Assembly (NCBI GenBank): GCA_051967755.1 | Contig: JBQDYD010000003.1 | Location: 62,001 to 126,000 of the forward strand | Origin: UBA1672 sp051967755 | GTDB taxonomy: Bacteria > Pseudomonadota > Alphaproteobacteria > Micavibrionales > Micavibrionaceae | DNA: 64,000 nt | Reading direction: 5' to 3' | Part shown: piece by piece, positions 36,029 to 45,087 of the stretch | How positions within the stretch are numbered: position 1 is the stretch's first letter | How the letters are laid out: each line of letters begins with the position of its first letter | The notes under the pieces: generated by a model | What the model saw: only the letters and a program-made list of their open reading frames with translations | Databases searched by the model: none | Told to the model about the DNA's origin: nothing | Position numbers and translations under genes: made by a program

Positions 36029-36361
36029 ATGGAAGATATTGCAACGCGTTTAAAAGAAGCTTCACAAACCTGTCTTGAGGCATTTTCTGCCTGGGAAGGG
36101 AAAAAGAAAGATTCTAAGGCTCAAGAGGAATTGCACTCTGCAATTCATGAATTACGCAAGGTTTCTTCTCGTTTGGAGATTGAATTGGCCATTAGTGAAC
36201 GTGATCAAATGACGTCAAAGCCCATTCCTATCCCTGCACATCGTTCAAACAGTAAGGGCGATAGCGGTACTATCCTTGAGGGAAGTGATGATAGTCAAGG
36301 TGGTCCTGTCGTTCAAAGCAGTAAGCCAAGACGTAAGCGTACAAGCAAGAAAAGCAGTTAA
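36029..36361 (+). CDS. small hypothetical protein with basic tail
   Basis: A 110-residue protein. Residues 1-60 are predicted helical (KEASQTCLEAFSAWEGKKK, AIHELRKVSSRLEIELAISE). The rest is disordered and ends in KPRRKRTSKKSS, a strongly basic tail of the sort that binds nucleic acid. AAAGGAG lies 7 bases upstream of the ATG. I do not recognise the family. It stands between guaC and the convergent gloB. Confidence 0.6.
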   Translation: MEDIATRLKEASQTCLEAFSAWEGKKKDSKAQEELHSAIHELRKVSSRLEIELAISERDQMTSKPIPIPAHRSNSKGDSGTILEGSDDSQGGPVVQSSKPRRKRTSKKSS

Positions 36362-36371
36362 GTCTTACTTT

Positions 36372-37097
36372 TTAAAAATTATCTTTCTTACGGCGCAAAT
36401 CACCAAATTCTTGCGCCGTTTTTGTTTGCATAAATACGTTGGTTTTCTTTTCTATGCCGATCGTTGTCGGTAGGGTCGGCTTATTTTCTGCGCGCAATGT
36501 TTTAACCTCGGCAATGCGTTGTTTTAATGCGGCGTTATCGGGTGCAACACTTAGGCAAAATCCTGCATTGGCTCTGGTGTATTCATGGCCACAATAGACC
36601 AATGTTCCATCAGGCAGTTTTTTAAGCTTTTCAAATGATGTAAACATATCCTCTGCCGTGCCTTCGAAAAGGCGTCCGCAACCAAGAGAGAATAGGGTGT
36701 CACCCGTAAAGACGATATTGCTGTCGGGAAAATAATAACAAATACCGCCTGCCGTATGGCCGGGTGTCAGTATGATGTGCGCTTTTTCTTCCCCCAATTC
36801 AAATACATCACCGTCATTTAATGTAATGTCACCGTATTTTATTTTGCTTTCTTCGGCCTTGGGGATGACAACGGGGCAATCATATTTCTTTTTGATCTTA
36901 GGTATGCCATTCACATGATCCCAATGGTGATGGGTGATAAGGATATAGTCAGGCGTGATGTTCTTTTGTTCCAATATATCAATAATCGGATCGGCTTCGC
37001 CCGGGTCTAAAACCGCGACTTTTCCGCAGTCGGTTTGTATAAGGTAGGCGTAATTTTGATTGGTTTCAATGATTGGGATAATCTCGACAGTGATCAT
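36372..37097 (-). CDS. gloB: hydroxyacylglutathione hydrolase (glyoxalase II)
   Basis: GloB hydrolyses S-lactoylglutathione to lactate and glutathione in methylglyoxal detoxification. The 241-residue metallo-beta-lactamase-fold protein has THHHWDHVNG (the dinuclear metal-site motif HxHxDH), TPGHTAGGICYYF, FTGDTLFSLGCGRLFEGT and YCGHEYTRANAGFCLSV. It overlaps the upstream methyltransferase gene by 4 bases and ends a three-gene minus-strand operon. Confidence 0.95.
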   Translation of the reverse strand: MITVEIIPIIETNQNYAYLIQTDCGKVAVLDPGEADPIIDILEQKNITPDYILITHHHWDHVNGIPKIKKKYDCPVVIPKAEESKIKYGDITLNDGDVFELGEEKAHIILTPGHTAGGICYYFPDSNIVFTGDTLFSLGCGRLFEGTAEDMFTSFEKLKKLPDGTLVYCGHEYTRANAGFCLSVAPDNAALKQRIAEVKTLRAENKPTLPTTIGIEKKTNVFMQTKTAQEFGDLRRKKDNF

Positions 37098-38008
37098 GGT
37101 TTTGCTTTATCTCCTGTTTTGATTTCGGTGGTGTTAAGCACATCAGCCAGTCTGTGCTCTGCGCTTCCCGGGCGCAAGGGTTTTTGTTGTGATTCATGGG
37201 GCGCCCATCCAAGAAGGAATATGATTTCGAATGTTGCAACGATGCGTCCGTCGGCCTCTGCAAATTGTTCGTGATATGCTTTTGCGACATCCATAAAGAA
37301 AGAGCGGCTAGTGAAGTTCTTACTTCTTTCAATGATGGCGTTATTTTCTCCCATCCCTCTCAGGTCACGAAATAGTTTGAAAACATTGTCGTAAGTCACT
37401 GTTATTATTTCAGAATCTACAACCGGTAATGCGAATCCTGCGCGTTGCAGCAGGTCGCCCATTTGCTGCTTATCGGCAAACGGGGAGATGCGCGGACTAA
37501 TCCCTCCATGCATTTTAAGCTCAATCTCAGTCATGATTGTGCGTAATTCATGAAGTGTTTCCCCGCCAATCATTGATGCGATAAATAAACCATCATCTTT
37601 AAGTGACTGCTTTATTTGCAATAATGCACCCGGCAGGTCGTTGACGGTGTGCAGGTTTAAATTACTGATGATCAGGTCCAGGCTTTTGGGTTTTATGGGC
37701 AGGAATTCTTCCGAAGCCTGAATATAGTTTTCTACTTCCGCGCTTAAGGGGGCTTTTGTCAGGTCACAGGTGAAGAGGGTATCTATTTTCTTATGTGTCT
37801 TTGTATTTACGCAACCGCGCGACCCGATTTGCAGGCCGGTATTAAACTCTCTGTTTATATCATAGAGTCTGTCTTCAAGTATTTGTTTTACATGCGAAAA
37901 CAGGAAGTCATATTCATTGAAGTTTTTTGCGCATCTTTCGCGGTTATGTTTCACAAGATCGCGGTCAAAGACAAGAATGTCAGAAGTTTTTGTTTGAGGT
38001 TTTACCAT
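37094..38008 (-). CDS. SAM-dependent methyltransferase, BioC/NDUFAF5-like
   Basis: A 304-residue class I methyltransferase. It opens with DILVFDRDLVKHNRERCAKN, typical of the alphaproteobacterial family related to BioC and to mitochondrial NDUFAF5. KSLDLIISNLNLHTVNDLPG and DDGLFIASMIGGETLHELR follow the fold. The SAM loop itself is poorly conserved. A role in complex I assembly is known for the eukaryotic relative only. It overlaps its neighbours on both sides. Confidence 0.75.
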   Translation of the reverse strand: MVKPQTKTSDILVFDRDLVKHNRERCAKNFNEYDFLFSHVKQILEDRLYDINREFNTGLQIGSRGCVNTKTHKKIDTLFTCDLTKAPLSAEVENYIQASEEFLPIKPKSLDLIISNLNLHTVNDLPGALLQIKQSLKDDGLFIASMIGGETLHELRTIMTEIELKMHGGISPRISPFADKQQMGDLLQRAGFALPVVDSEIITVTYDNVFKLFRDLRGMGENNAIIERSKNFTSRSFFMDVAKAYHEQFAEADGRIVATFEIIFLLGWAPHESQQKPLRPGSAEHRLADVLNTTEIKTGDKAKP

Positions 38009-40644
38009 TCTTCCGGCTCTGGTTTTGAATCGTTTCTATCATCCTCAAGAACCTTGCGAAGCTCCTCAAGTTCTCCGCGGAAGTCATTGATAAGATCTAT
38101 TGTTTGGTCGTTTGACTCTTCTTCGTGATCGGCGCTGTTTTCGATCACGTCTTTTATCTTTGGCTTTTTATGGTCTGTTTTCTTTGAACGTTTCTTCTTT
38201 TTCTTTGATTTATCATCGTCCTTCAAAATTGCTTCATCGTCTTTCTCGGCTTTAGACTTTTTGGCGTTCATGATTTCTTCATGGCTTTGCTCAATTGAAA
38301 TCGGCAATGACCAATCAGGTTGCGCAGCTTGGAATATATTTTTGACGATGGCTTTCACATTCCGTTTGGCCTCAAGCTTTATGTGCTCAGGCATTTTCAT
38401 GTATGCGCGCGCGATCGTCGTCATAAAGTGCTGCTCTTTAGAAAGGGAGCGCCAAAGGATCATATATTGATACATCGGCATAAAGCGCGTATTCGGATCT
38501 TTGAAGGCGTCAGGCGGCGCGGCAATCGCAAAGGGGTGAATGCGGTGCGGCGTTATACCAACATGTGTGAAATAACTCTCACCCAGTTTTATCACCATGT
38601 TCGGGGTAACCCCGAATTTTTCCGCGATAAATTGTTTTAGGGTACGGTAATCTTTGATTTCTTTCGGGATGTTGAATTGCGGTACGCTCAGGCTCAGCCC
38701 GTTCCCTTCATAACGCTGTGGCACAGGCATGTGTTTTACGGTAAATCCTGCGTACAGGTCTTTTTTCATGCTGCTTGTAATAGGTAGGCATACCGCCGTG
38801 TTTATGGTTTTATCGTCAGAGAGTACAAAATCTATTGTTTCGTTTGAGATGCCTGCTTTACCGCCCTGACTATGGCCTTCTTCAACAAAGATAGAATTAA
38901 TAGCGCGCAGTTGTCCGGCAGAGCCTTTAACCTCTTTAAAGCGCTTATCACTATGGCTTGCTTGGCGCATAAATTCTCTCACGTCAAAAGTTTGTGAGAT
39001 TTCACCTCTGGCAACGGCAATTTCTTTTCTGACCCAATTCTCTGCTTTAATTCCGACATGCTGCATCAGGGATAAGATTTGCAATTCCAGCCGCGCATTC
39101 GGGATCACACCTGCGGTGATGGCATCTAGAATATTCTGCGCGTTAAATTCTCGAATAACACCTTTTTCTTTGAAGTCATGTGCCTCTAAAATGCGGCGTT
39201 TTGGCGCAAAGCGTTTCTTCTTGTCTTCGTTTATCTCAATAAAATAGGTGTTAACCCGTTCATCGATATAGTTAGGGTCAGGATAATAAAATGCCCCTTT
39301 TTCAATGATTGCACCGCTTTTTGTTGTTAAGCCAATATAGCTTTTGACGAATTGGCGTGTATTGTTTGCGTCAATTTCTTCCAGATCCAATATGCGTCTG
39401 TTTTCAACCGAAATGGCCTCAGTCATGTGTGATGACCATTCGCGCCCGTCAATATTATGACCGCTTCGGCTGATGGCGTTACTAATGCCGCGAATAATGC
39501 CGTCATGCAGGTAAACATACAGCCTGCCTTCGTCATCTGTGCGATAGGGTAGGATTTCGGCAAATTCCATCCCGCGTGTGACAACATCAAGGATTTCTCC
39601 GTTTTTCTGATCGCGGAGCGTTTTTATTTCCAGATCACCTTCCTCATCATAGGCAATGCGGCGCTCTTTAACAAACAGGCTGCTTTTTTCGGGCCTTTTT
39701 CTGGCGATGGCAATGAAGCTTGTTGGTGGATCGCTGATGATGTCACCATTATTGCGCATAAGGCGGAAATGCCCCTCAAAGTGGCGGCGGATATGCTCTT
39801 CATCCCAATGCGGGGCGGAATACAGCATTTGTGCGCCCATCCCGCTTAATTCGTGCCTGAATTCATCAACCGTGAATACCGTATATTCAAAAGGTAACTC
39901 TTGCTCCCACAAGTCGCGATCATCTTTGCGCATGATGAATTCATAGGCCCATTTGTAGGGCAAGCGGAACAGGCGTGTGCGCGGAAAGCGAGGAGGGAGT
40001 TCTTCCAGGAAAAATCCACCGCATCCCGGATCTTGTTTAGGTTGGGCATGTTCAGAATACCAAACGAGTAAATCTGCCTCAGATAAATCCGCAAGCTCTT
40101 CGCTTGCGCTGTCTTTGTCATGCATTTCCATGAGCACATATTCGTCGGCGTCAGGCTTTGCGTAGTCACGAATAAACATGATGCCGTCTTCTTTGAGCAT
40201 CGAAAATTGCTTACGAAGCGTGTCACTGACGATACGCTGGTTGTATCGTGAATTGGAATAAACCTGATGGAGTGTAAAAGAGTTGATTACAGCATCAAGG
40301 CTGTTTTCATCGAAAATTTCACCTGAAACATCACCGACTTTATATTCCAGATTATGGAGCTGATATTTTTGTTTTGCTTCGCGAATGACACGTTTACTTT
40401 TGTCAACGCCAATGAACTTTACCTTCGGGTTTAGCGCAGCCATGGCATAGGTTAATGTGCCATCCTCACACCCCAAATCCACAACTTTTGAACCTTCGTC
40501 TAACAGAAGATGTGATAGGGTAAACCAAGCTCTGCGGACTGTGGCATAGGGGATTTCTTGCAACAGAAAATTACGCTCTTCGATGTAATCGACGCGCGTT
40601 TCTTCACCTAAAATATCATCAATGTCTTTATTTTCTGATGCCAT
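38002..40644 (-). CDS. methyltransferase fused to Nudix-like domain and charged tail
   Basis: An 880-residue protein. Residues about 35-215 form a class I SAM methyltransferase: motif I VVDLGCEDGTLTYAMA at 54-69, acidic FIGVDKS, and AVINSFTLHQV. Residues about 345-560 look like a Nudix fold (FAEILPYRTDDEGRLYVYLH, HDFKEKGVIREFNAQNILDA), but a proper Nudix box is not evident, so hydrolase activity is doubtful. The last 120 residues are extremely Lys/Asp/Glu-rich (DDKSKKKKKRSKKTDHKKPK). It heads the operon with the second methyltransferase and gloB. The substrate is unknown. Confidence 0.65.
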   Translation of the reverse strand: MASENKDIDDILGEETRVDYIEERNFLLQEIPYATVRRAWFTLSHLLLDEGSKVVDLGCEDGTLTYAMAALNPKVKFIGVDKSKRVIREAKQKYQLHNLEYKVGDVSGEIFDENSLDAVINSFTLHQVYSNSRYNQRIVSDTLRKQFSMLKEDGIMFIRDYAKPDADEYVLMEMHDKDSASEELADLSEADLLVWYSEHAQPKQDPGCGGFFLEELPPRFPRTRLFRLPYKWAYEFIMRKDDRDLWEQELPFEYTVFTVDEFRHELSGMGAQMLYSAPHWDEEHIRRHFEGHFRLMRNNGDIISDPPTSFIAIARKRPEKSSLFVKERRIAYDEEGDLEIKTLRDQKNGEILDVVTRGMEFAEILPYRTDDEGRLYVYLHDGIIRGISNAISRSGHNIDGREWSSHMTEAISVENRRILDLEEIDANNTRQFVKSYIGLTTKSGAIIEKGAFYYPDPNYIDERVNTYFIEINEDKKKRFAPKRRILEAHDFKEKGVIREFNAQNILDAITAGVIPNARLELQILSLMQHVGIKAENWVRKEIAVARGEISQTFDVREFMRQASHSDKRFKEVKGSAGQLRAINSIFVEEGHSQGGKAGISNETIDFVLSDDKTINTAVCLPITSSMKKDLYAGFTVKHMPVPQRYEGNGLSLSVPQFNIPKEIKDYRTLKQFIAEKFGVTPNMVIKLGESYFTHVGITPHRIHPFAIAAPPDAFKDPNTRFMPMYQYMILWRSLSKEQHFMTTIARAYMKMPEHIKLEAKRNVKAIVKNIFQAAQPDWSLPISIEQSHEEIMNAKKSKAEKDDEAILKDDDKSKKKKKRSKKTDHKKPKIKDVIENSADHEEESNDQTIDLINDFRGELEELRKVLEDDRNDSKPEPEEW

Positions 40645-40784
40645 CTATGTGCATTACCCCTAATTTCACCCGCTTTATATCGTCTTTTTATATTATTTCC
40701 AAGACTTTACATCATATATCTATACGATGCTTTTATGCAAAAACTATCGTTGGATAATATCCGGACTAATTGTACCTTAAAAAA

Positions 40785-41522
40785 ATGAAGAAAAAGTACA
40801 TGCACATGCAGTCTATTGTTCGCGCAGGGGTGGATTTAATTCTTCCCCCGCGTTGTTCTGTAACCGGCGAGGTTGTTGACGTACAGGGAATGATTTCTGC
40901 ATCTGCTTGGGCGGATCTTCAATTTATATCCGAACCTTTTTGTCGAACATGCGGAATTCCGTTTGAATTTGAAAGCGGATCAATATGTATGAGCTGTATC
41001 GATGGCCCGCCTCCTTATGATTTGTCGCGTTCTGCGCTTATATATAATGATACCAGCAGGGATTTGATTTTAGGGTTCAAGCACGGCGATAAAACCCATG
41101 TGGTGCGCAGTTTTATCCCTTGGTTGCAAAAATTCGGGGCGGAGGTGTTGGCCGAGGCAGATTTTCTTATTCCCGTGCCGTTGCATCCTTATCGTTTGAT
41201 TTTGCGGCGATATAATCAGGCGGCGTTGATTGCGCATGACTTATCTAAAAAAACCGATATCCCGCATCTTGCTGATGCTATGCGAAGGGTAAGGGCAACG
41301 GTTAGTCAAGGGCATCTAAGCCTTGAGGAGCGACAAAAAAACGTAAAAAAAGCGTTCGATATACATCCGAAATTCAAGGATATGATAAAGGGGAAGGTTA
41401 TCGTGTTGATCGATGATGTTTACACAACGGGGGCAACGGTAAAAGAGTGCAGCGTTATTTTAAAAGAGAACGGCGCGCAGAAAGTGCATGTCTTGACGCT
41501 GGCGCGGGTTTTGAAGTTATAG
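40785..41522 (+). CDS. ComF-like phosphoribosyltransferase family protein
   Basis: A 245-residue protein with the double zinc-ribbon start of ComF (LPPRCSVTGE, FCRTCGIPFEFESGSICMSC). A phosphoribosyltransferase domain follows, with PRPP loop VIVLIDDVYTTGATVKEC and HPYRLILRRYNQAALIA. ComF proteins are tied to DNA uptake in transformable bacteria, but many non-competent bacteria carry homologues of unknown role. Its stop overlaps the convergent UbiH-type gene by 6 bases. Confidence 0.88.
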   Translation: MKKKYMHMQSIVRAGVDLILPPRCSVTGEVVDVQGMISASAWADLQFISEPFCRTCGIPFEFESGSICMSCIDGPPPYDLSRSALIYNDTSRDLILGFKHGDKTHVVRSFIPWLQKFGAEVLAEADFLIPVPLHPYRLILRRYNQAALIAHDLSKKTDIPHLADAMRRVRATVSQGHLSLEERQKNVKKAFDIHPKFKDMIKGKVIVLIDDVYTTGATVKECSVILKENGAQKVHVLTLARVLKL

Positions 41523-42761
41523 TGGTTCCCCTGATGCCAGGCGCCCCTGATCGAGTTTCGGCGCGAGGCCGTGCTGCATAGCCAGCATCTTAAGCGGGCT
41601 GAATTTATCAACCATTTTCAAGCCAATGCGGCGTATGTCTTTAATTGGGGCGCGGTCTGTGCGTACCAAATTATTCAGTGTGTCTACACCGAATGTGCGC
41701 GTGCCTATATCCGCTCTGCGTCGTGATTCATAGGTTTTGAGTGTTGCTTGTTTTCCGATATCCTCACCAACGCGTAATGTATCAATCACGGTTTCTGCCA
41801 ATGTCGCAACATCGCGCAATGACAGGTTTAACCCTTGCGCGGTTATTGGCGACATAACGTGCGCGGCTTCCGCAATGAGGGCAATGCGCTCTGCCGTTAA
41901 TGATTTGGCTTTGATGGAGCATAAAGGCCACCCTTCGGGTGTTGTTTCCATGTTGATTGCCCCTAAAAGGCCTTTGGTCGCGTCTTGAAGTGTGCTTTCA
42001 AATGCCTTTTTGGGCAATTTTAACAGCTCATCTGCTTTATCACTATTTTCTACCCAAACGATGCTGGATTGATTTCCTTTCATCGGGACGATGGCAAACG
42101 GCCCGCCCGGGCGATGAAACTCTGTCGAGATATTCTGGTGGGACTTTGAATGGTTGATGACCAATGTGATGGCGGTTTGTCCGTACATTTTGCGGGTCGT
42201 TTTAATATGCGCCAGTTTTCTAACCAAGGATTCACGCCCGTCAGATCCGACGATTAACTGTGCTTCAATTGTCTCATCGTTATCAAGTGTTGCTTTAATA
42301 CCCGATGCGGCGTTTTGAGTAATGTCACGGAGTTTTCTGTTTTCGTGAATGGTGACGTTTTGCGATGCTTTGATATCTTCGTATAGTTTGGCGCGCAGCG
42401 GGTTGTTAGGGATGTTCATGCTAAAGTAAGGCAAGCCGATATCAAAGGCCTCAAATTCCGAGATAATAGGATCCTGCCCGCTGATGCTGTCATCATAAAG
42501 GCGCATGGCTTCCATTTTTGTGCCGTGTTTTTTGCAGAAATCTTCTTGCCCGGCTGCTTTTAAAATATTCAAGCTGGTTTGCATCAGAGCCACGGTGCGC
42601 CCTGTTGTCGATGTGTCATTAAGCGCAGCAGGAGGCCTCGGCTCAATTAAGTGGATGTTCACACCTTGGTCGCTTAGGAGTTTAGTAAGCGTCAGCCCCG
42701 CAATTCCGCCGCCGACAATAACAATATCACAAATGCTTTTTTTCATTTTTACCATGTTCAA
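41517..42761 (-). CDS. UbiH/UbiF/COQ6-family FAD monooxygenase
   Basis: A 414-residue flavoprotein hydroxylase of ubiquinone synthesis. The Rossmann dinucleotide motif DIVIVGGGIAGLTLTKLLSD lies at the N-terminus. The family signature ALIAEAAHVMSPITAQGLN with NLSLRDVATLAETV forms the second FAD-binding block. Which ring position it hydroxylates cannot be told from sequence. An internal ATG at 42746 is an alternative start. It is divergent from grxC. Confidence 0.88.
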   Translation of the reverse strand: MNMVKMKKSICDIVIVGGGIAGLTLTKLLSDQGVNIHLIEPRPPAALNDTSTTGRTVALMQTSLNILKAAGQEDFCKKHGTKMEAMRLYDDSISGQDPIISEFEAFDIGLPYFSMNIPNNPLRAKLYEDIKASQNVTIHENRKLRDITQNAASGIKATLDNDETIEAQLIVGSDGRESLVRKLAHIKTTRKMYGQTAITLVINHSKSHQNISTEFHRPGGPFAIVPMKGNQSSIVWVENSDKADELLKLPKKAFESTLQDATKGLLGAINMETTPEGWPLCSIKAKSLTAERIALIAEAAHVMSPITAQGLNLSLRDVATLAETVIDTLRVGEDIGKQATLKTYESRRRADIGTRTFGVDTLNNLVRTDRAPIKDIRRIGLKMVDKFSPLKMLAMQHGLAPKLDQGRLASGEPL

Positions 42762-42818
42762 GCCTTTTCGAAGTGACTATAGTTTGTTTAATCAGGACTG
42801 AAAAGGATTAAGAACAAA

Positions 42819-43076
42819 ATGCCAAGCATTGAAATTTATTCGACTAAAACCTGCCCGTATTGCGTACGTGCAAAACAATTACTGGATCGTAAGGGCGCTG
42901 AATATGTTGTTTATGATGTAACAGGGAATCAGGATGCTCGTGATAAAATGACAGAGCGCGCAGGGGGCAGTCATACTGTGCCGCAAATCTTTATAAATGA
43001 TGTGCATTATGGCGGGTGTGATGATCTATATGCGCTCGATGCTGATGGTAAGCTGGACCTTATTCTGGCCGGGTAA
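42819..43076 (+). CDS. grxC: glutaredoxin 3
   Basis: An 85-residue thioredoxin-fold oxidoreductase that uses glutathione to reduce disulfides. Active site CPYC is at residues 12-15. TVPQIFINDVHYGGCDDLYA holds the cis-proline and glutathione-binding region. It is 11 bases upstream of the nitrilase-family gene, a common pair in alphaproteobacteria. Confidence 0.95.
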   Translation: MPSIEIYSTKTCPYCVRAKQLLDRKGAEYVVYDVTGNQDARDKMTERAGGSHTVPQIFINDVHYGGCDDLYALDADGKLDLILAG

Positions 43077-43087
43077 AGGGGGGCAAT

Positions 43088-43927
43088 ATGTCTGATTTAA
43101 AAGTTGCGTGCATTCAAATGACAAGTGGTCCTGCTGTTCAGGAAAATATGGTCAAAGCCGGCGAAATGATTGAGCAGGCGGCCATACAGGGGGCACAGTT
43201 CATTGCGACGCCAGAGAATACCGGGCGCATGTTGCACTCCTATGAGAGGAAACTATCCGATACAACGCCGCAGGCGGATAATCCTGCTATTCCGTATTTC
43301 TCAGATATTGTGAAGAATTTAGGCGTAACGCTTCTTGTTGGCTCTATGGCGGTTAAGGTCAGTGATACGCAACTGAAAAATCGTAGTTTTCTATTCACAC
43401 CCGACGGAGAAGTAAAAGCCACCTATGATAAAATTCATATGTTTGATGTAGAGCTTCCTACGGGCGAAAGTCACACGGAAAGTAAAGTCATTAAGCCGGG
43501 TGAAGAGGCCGTCGTAACTAAAATTAATGATGATTTTAACGCCGGTCTTTCGATTTGTTATGACTTACGCTTTGCGTACTTATACAGATCATTAGTGAGA
43601 GCAGGTGCAAATATTCTATGTATTCCCGCTGCTTTTACCGTGCCGACAGGTAAGGCGCATTGGGAGGTATTGTTGCGTGCCCGCGCAATAGAAACGGGAA
43701 GCTATGTTATCGCTCCGGCGCAGGTCGGTGAGCATGACGGTGGTCGAAAAACATATGGTCATAGCATGATTATTGATCCGTGGGGGCGCATTTTGGCGCA
43801 ACAAGAAGACGGTGAAGGGATTATTTATGCGACGTTGAGCACCGAAGAGGTTGATAAAGCCCGCACAGCCATTCCGACATTAAAACATGACCGAGATTAC
43901 ACAGTGAAGAGATATGGCCAAGAATAA
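43088..43927 (+). CDS. carbon-nitrogen hydrolase (Nit family)
   Basis: A 279-residue amidase of the nitrilase superfamily with an intact Glu-Lys-Cys triad: E in ATPENTGRM, K in YDKIHMFDVELPTG, C in LSICYDLRFAYLYRSL. The sequence is closest in pattern to Nit1-type deaminated glutathione amidases, which repair glutathione. Its position next to grxC supports that, as inference. It overlaps metC by 14 bases. Confidence 0.88.
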   Translation: MSDLKVACIQMTSGPAVQENMVKAGEMIEQAAIQGAQFIATPENTGRMLHSYERKLSDTTPQADNPAIPYFSDIVKNLGVTLLVGSMAVKVSDTQLKNRSFLFTPDGEVKATYDKIHMFDVELPTGESHTESKVIKPGEEAVVTKINDDFNAGLSICYDLRFAYLYRSLVRAGANILCIPAAFTVPTGKAHWEVLLRARAIETGSYVIAPAQVGEHDGGRKTYGHSMIIDPWGRILAQQEDGEGIIYATLSTEEVDKARTAIPTLKHDRDYTVKRYGQE

Positions 43928-45077
43928 GAAAAGATCAACCCGCCTGATGCATGCAGGTCGAAAGCCTGAAGATTATTTTGGGGTTGTTAACCCGCCAATT
44001 TGCCGTACCTCAACAATCTTGTATGAAGATTTAGCGGCTTATATTGATCCGAATACGAAATATCGATACGGGCGCGTGAATAATCCGCTTAGTCAAGGCT
44101 TTGAAGAGGCTGCGGCAGAGCTGGAAGGCGGGTATCATGCAATTACTGCGCCCAGTGGTTTGTCTGCCATTACAACAACATTAATGGCATTTCTGGAGGC
44201 AGGTGATCATCTTTTAATCGTTGATAGTTGTTATCCGCCCACACGCTTTTTCGCCAATAAGAACCTGCGTTCTTTTGGGGTAGAGGTTGAATATTATGAC
44301 CCGTTAATCGGTGCGGATATTGCCGATTTAATTCGTGAAAACACCAAGGCAATTTATCTGGAATCGCCGGGGTCTGCGACATTTGAGGTGCAAGACGTGC
44401 CGGCAATCGTGAACGTAGCAAAAGAGCACGGGGTTTTGACGATTATGGATAACACCTATAGTGCGGGGGTTTTGTTCCGCCCGATTGAGCATGGTGTGAA
44501 TATTTCAGTCCAATCAGCCGCAAAATATATGGGCGGGCATTCAGATGTTAATCTTGGTGTTGCGGTTACGGACACCGAAGATCATTACCGCACGTTGAAA
44601 TCCTGCGCGGTGAATTTAGGTATATGCGCGGGCGCAGAGGATTTGTATCTGGCTATGCGCGGATTGCGCACAATTGAAATGCGTATGGATCATGCGCAGA
44701 AAAATATGCTGCCTGTTTTGAAATGGTTTCAAGGCAGGGATGAGGTACAATGTATTTATTGCCCTGTATTACCTGAAAATGGTGGTCATGATATTTGGGC
44801 GCGTGATTATTCGGGGGCAAATGGTTTGTTGAGTGTGCTGTTTAAGCCTGATTATGATTTTGACAGCGTGGCAAAATTTATTGATGCGTTGGAGCTCTTC
44901 CCTGTCGGGAGCAGCTGGGGCGGTTATGAAAGCCTGATACAACCACAAAATATGGACCTATACCGCAGTCATTGGGAAGAAGAGGGGGTATTCCTCAGAT
45001 TTCAAATTGGTAACGAGGACCCTGATGATCTGATTGCGGACTTGGAACAGGGCATTAGTTTTCTTAAAAAATCATAG
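43914..45077 (+). CDS. metC: cystathionine beta-lyase
   Basis: This PLP enzyme of the Cys/Met metabolism family cleaves cystathionine to homocysteine. The 387-residue protein has YRYGRVNNPL, YLESPGSATFEVQDVPAI, MDNTYSAGVLFRPIEHGVNI, and the PLP lysine K204 in SAAKYMGGHSD. The C-terminal SSWGGYESL favours MetC over gamma-synthases. A different C-S lyase activity cannot be ruled out. Confidence 0.9.
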   Translation: MAKNKKRSTRLMHAGRKPEDYFGVVNPPICRTSTILYEDLAAYIDPNTKYRYGRVNNPLSQGFEEAAAELEGGYHAITAPSGLSAITTTLMAFLEAGDHLLIVDSCYPPTRFFANKNLRSFGVEVEYYDPLIGADIADLIRENTKAIYLESPGSATFEVQDVPAIVNVAKEHGVLTIMDNTYSAGVLFRPIEHGVNISVQSAAKYMGGHSDVNLGVAVTDTEDHYRTLKSCAVNLGICAGAEDLYLAMRGLRTIEMRMDHAQKNMLPVLKWFQGRDEVQCIYCPVLPENGGHDIWARDYSGANGLLSVLFKPDYDFDSVAKFIDALELFPVGSSWGGYESLIQPQNMDLYRSHWEEEGVFLRFQIGNEDPDDLIADLEQGISFLKKS

Positions 45078-45087
45078 GGCATAAAAA

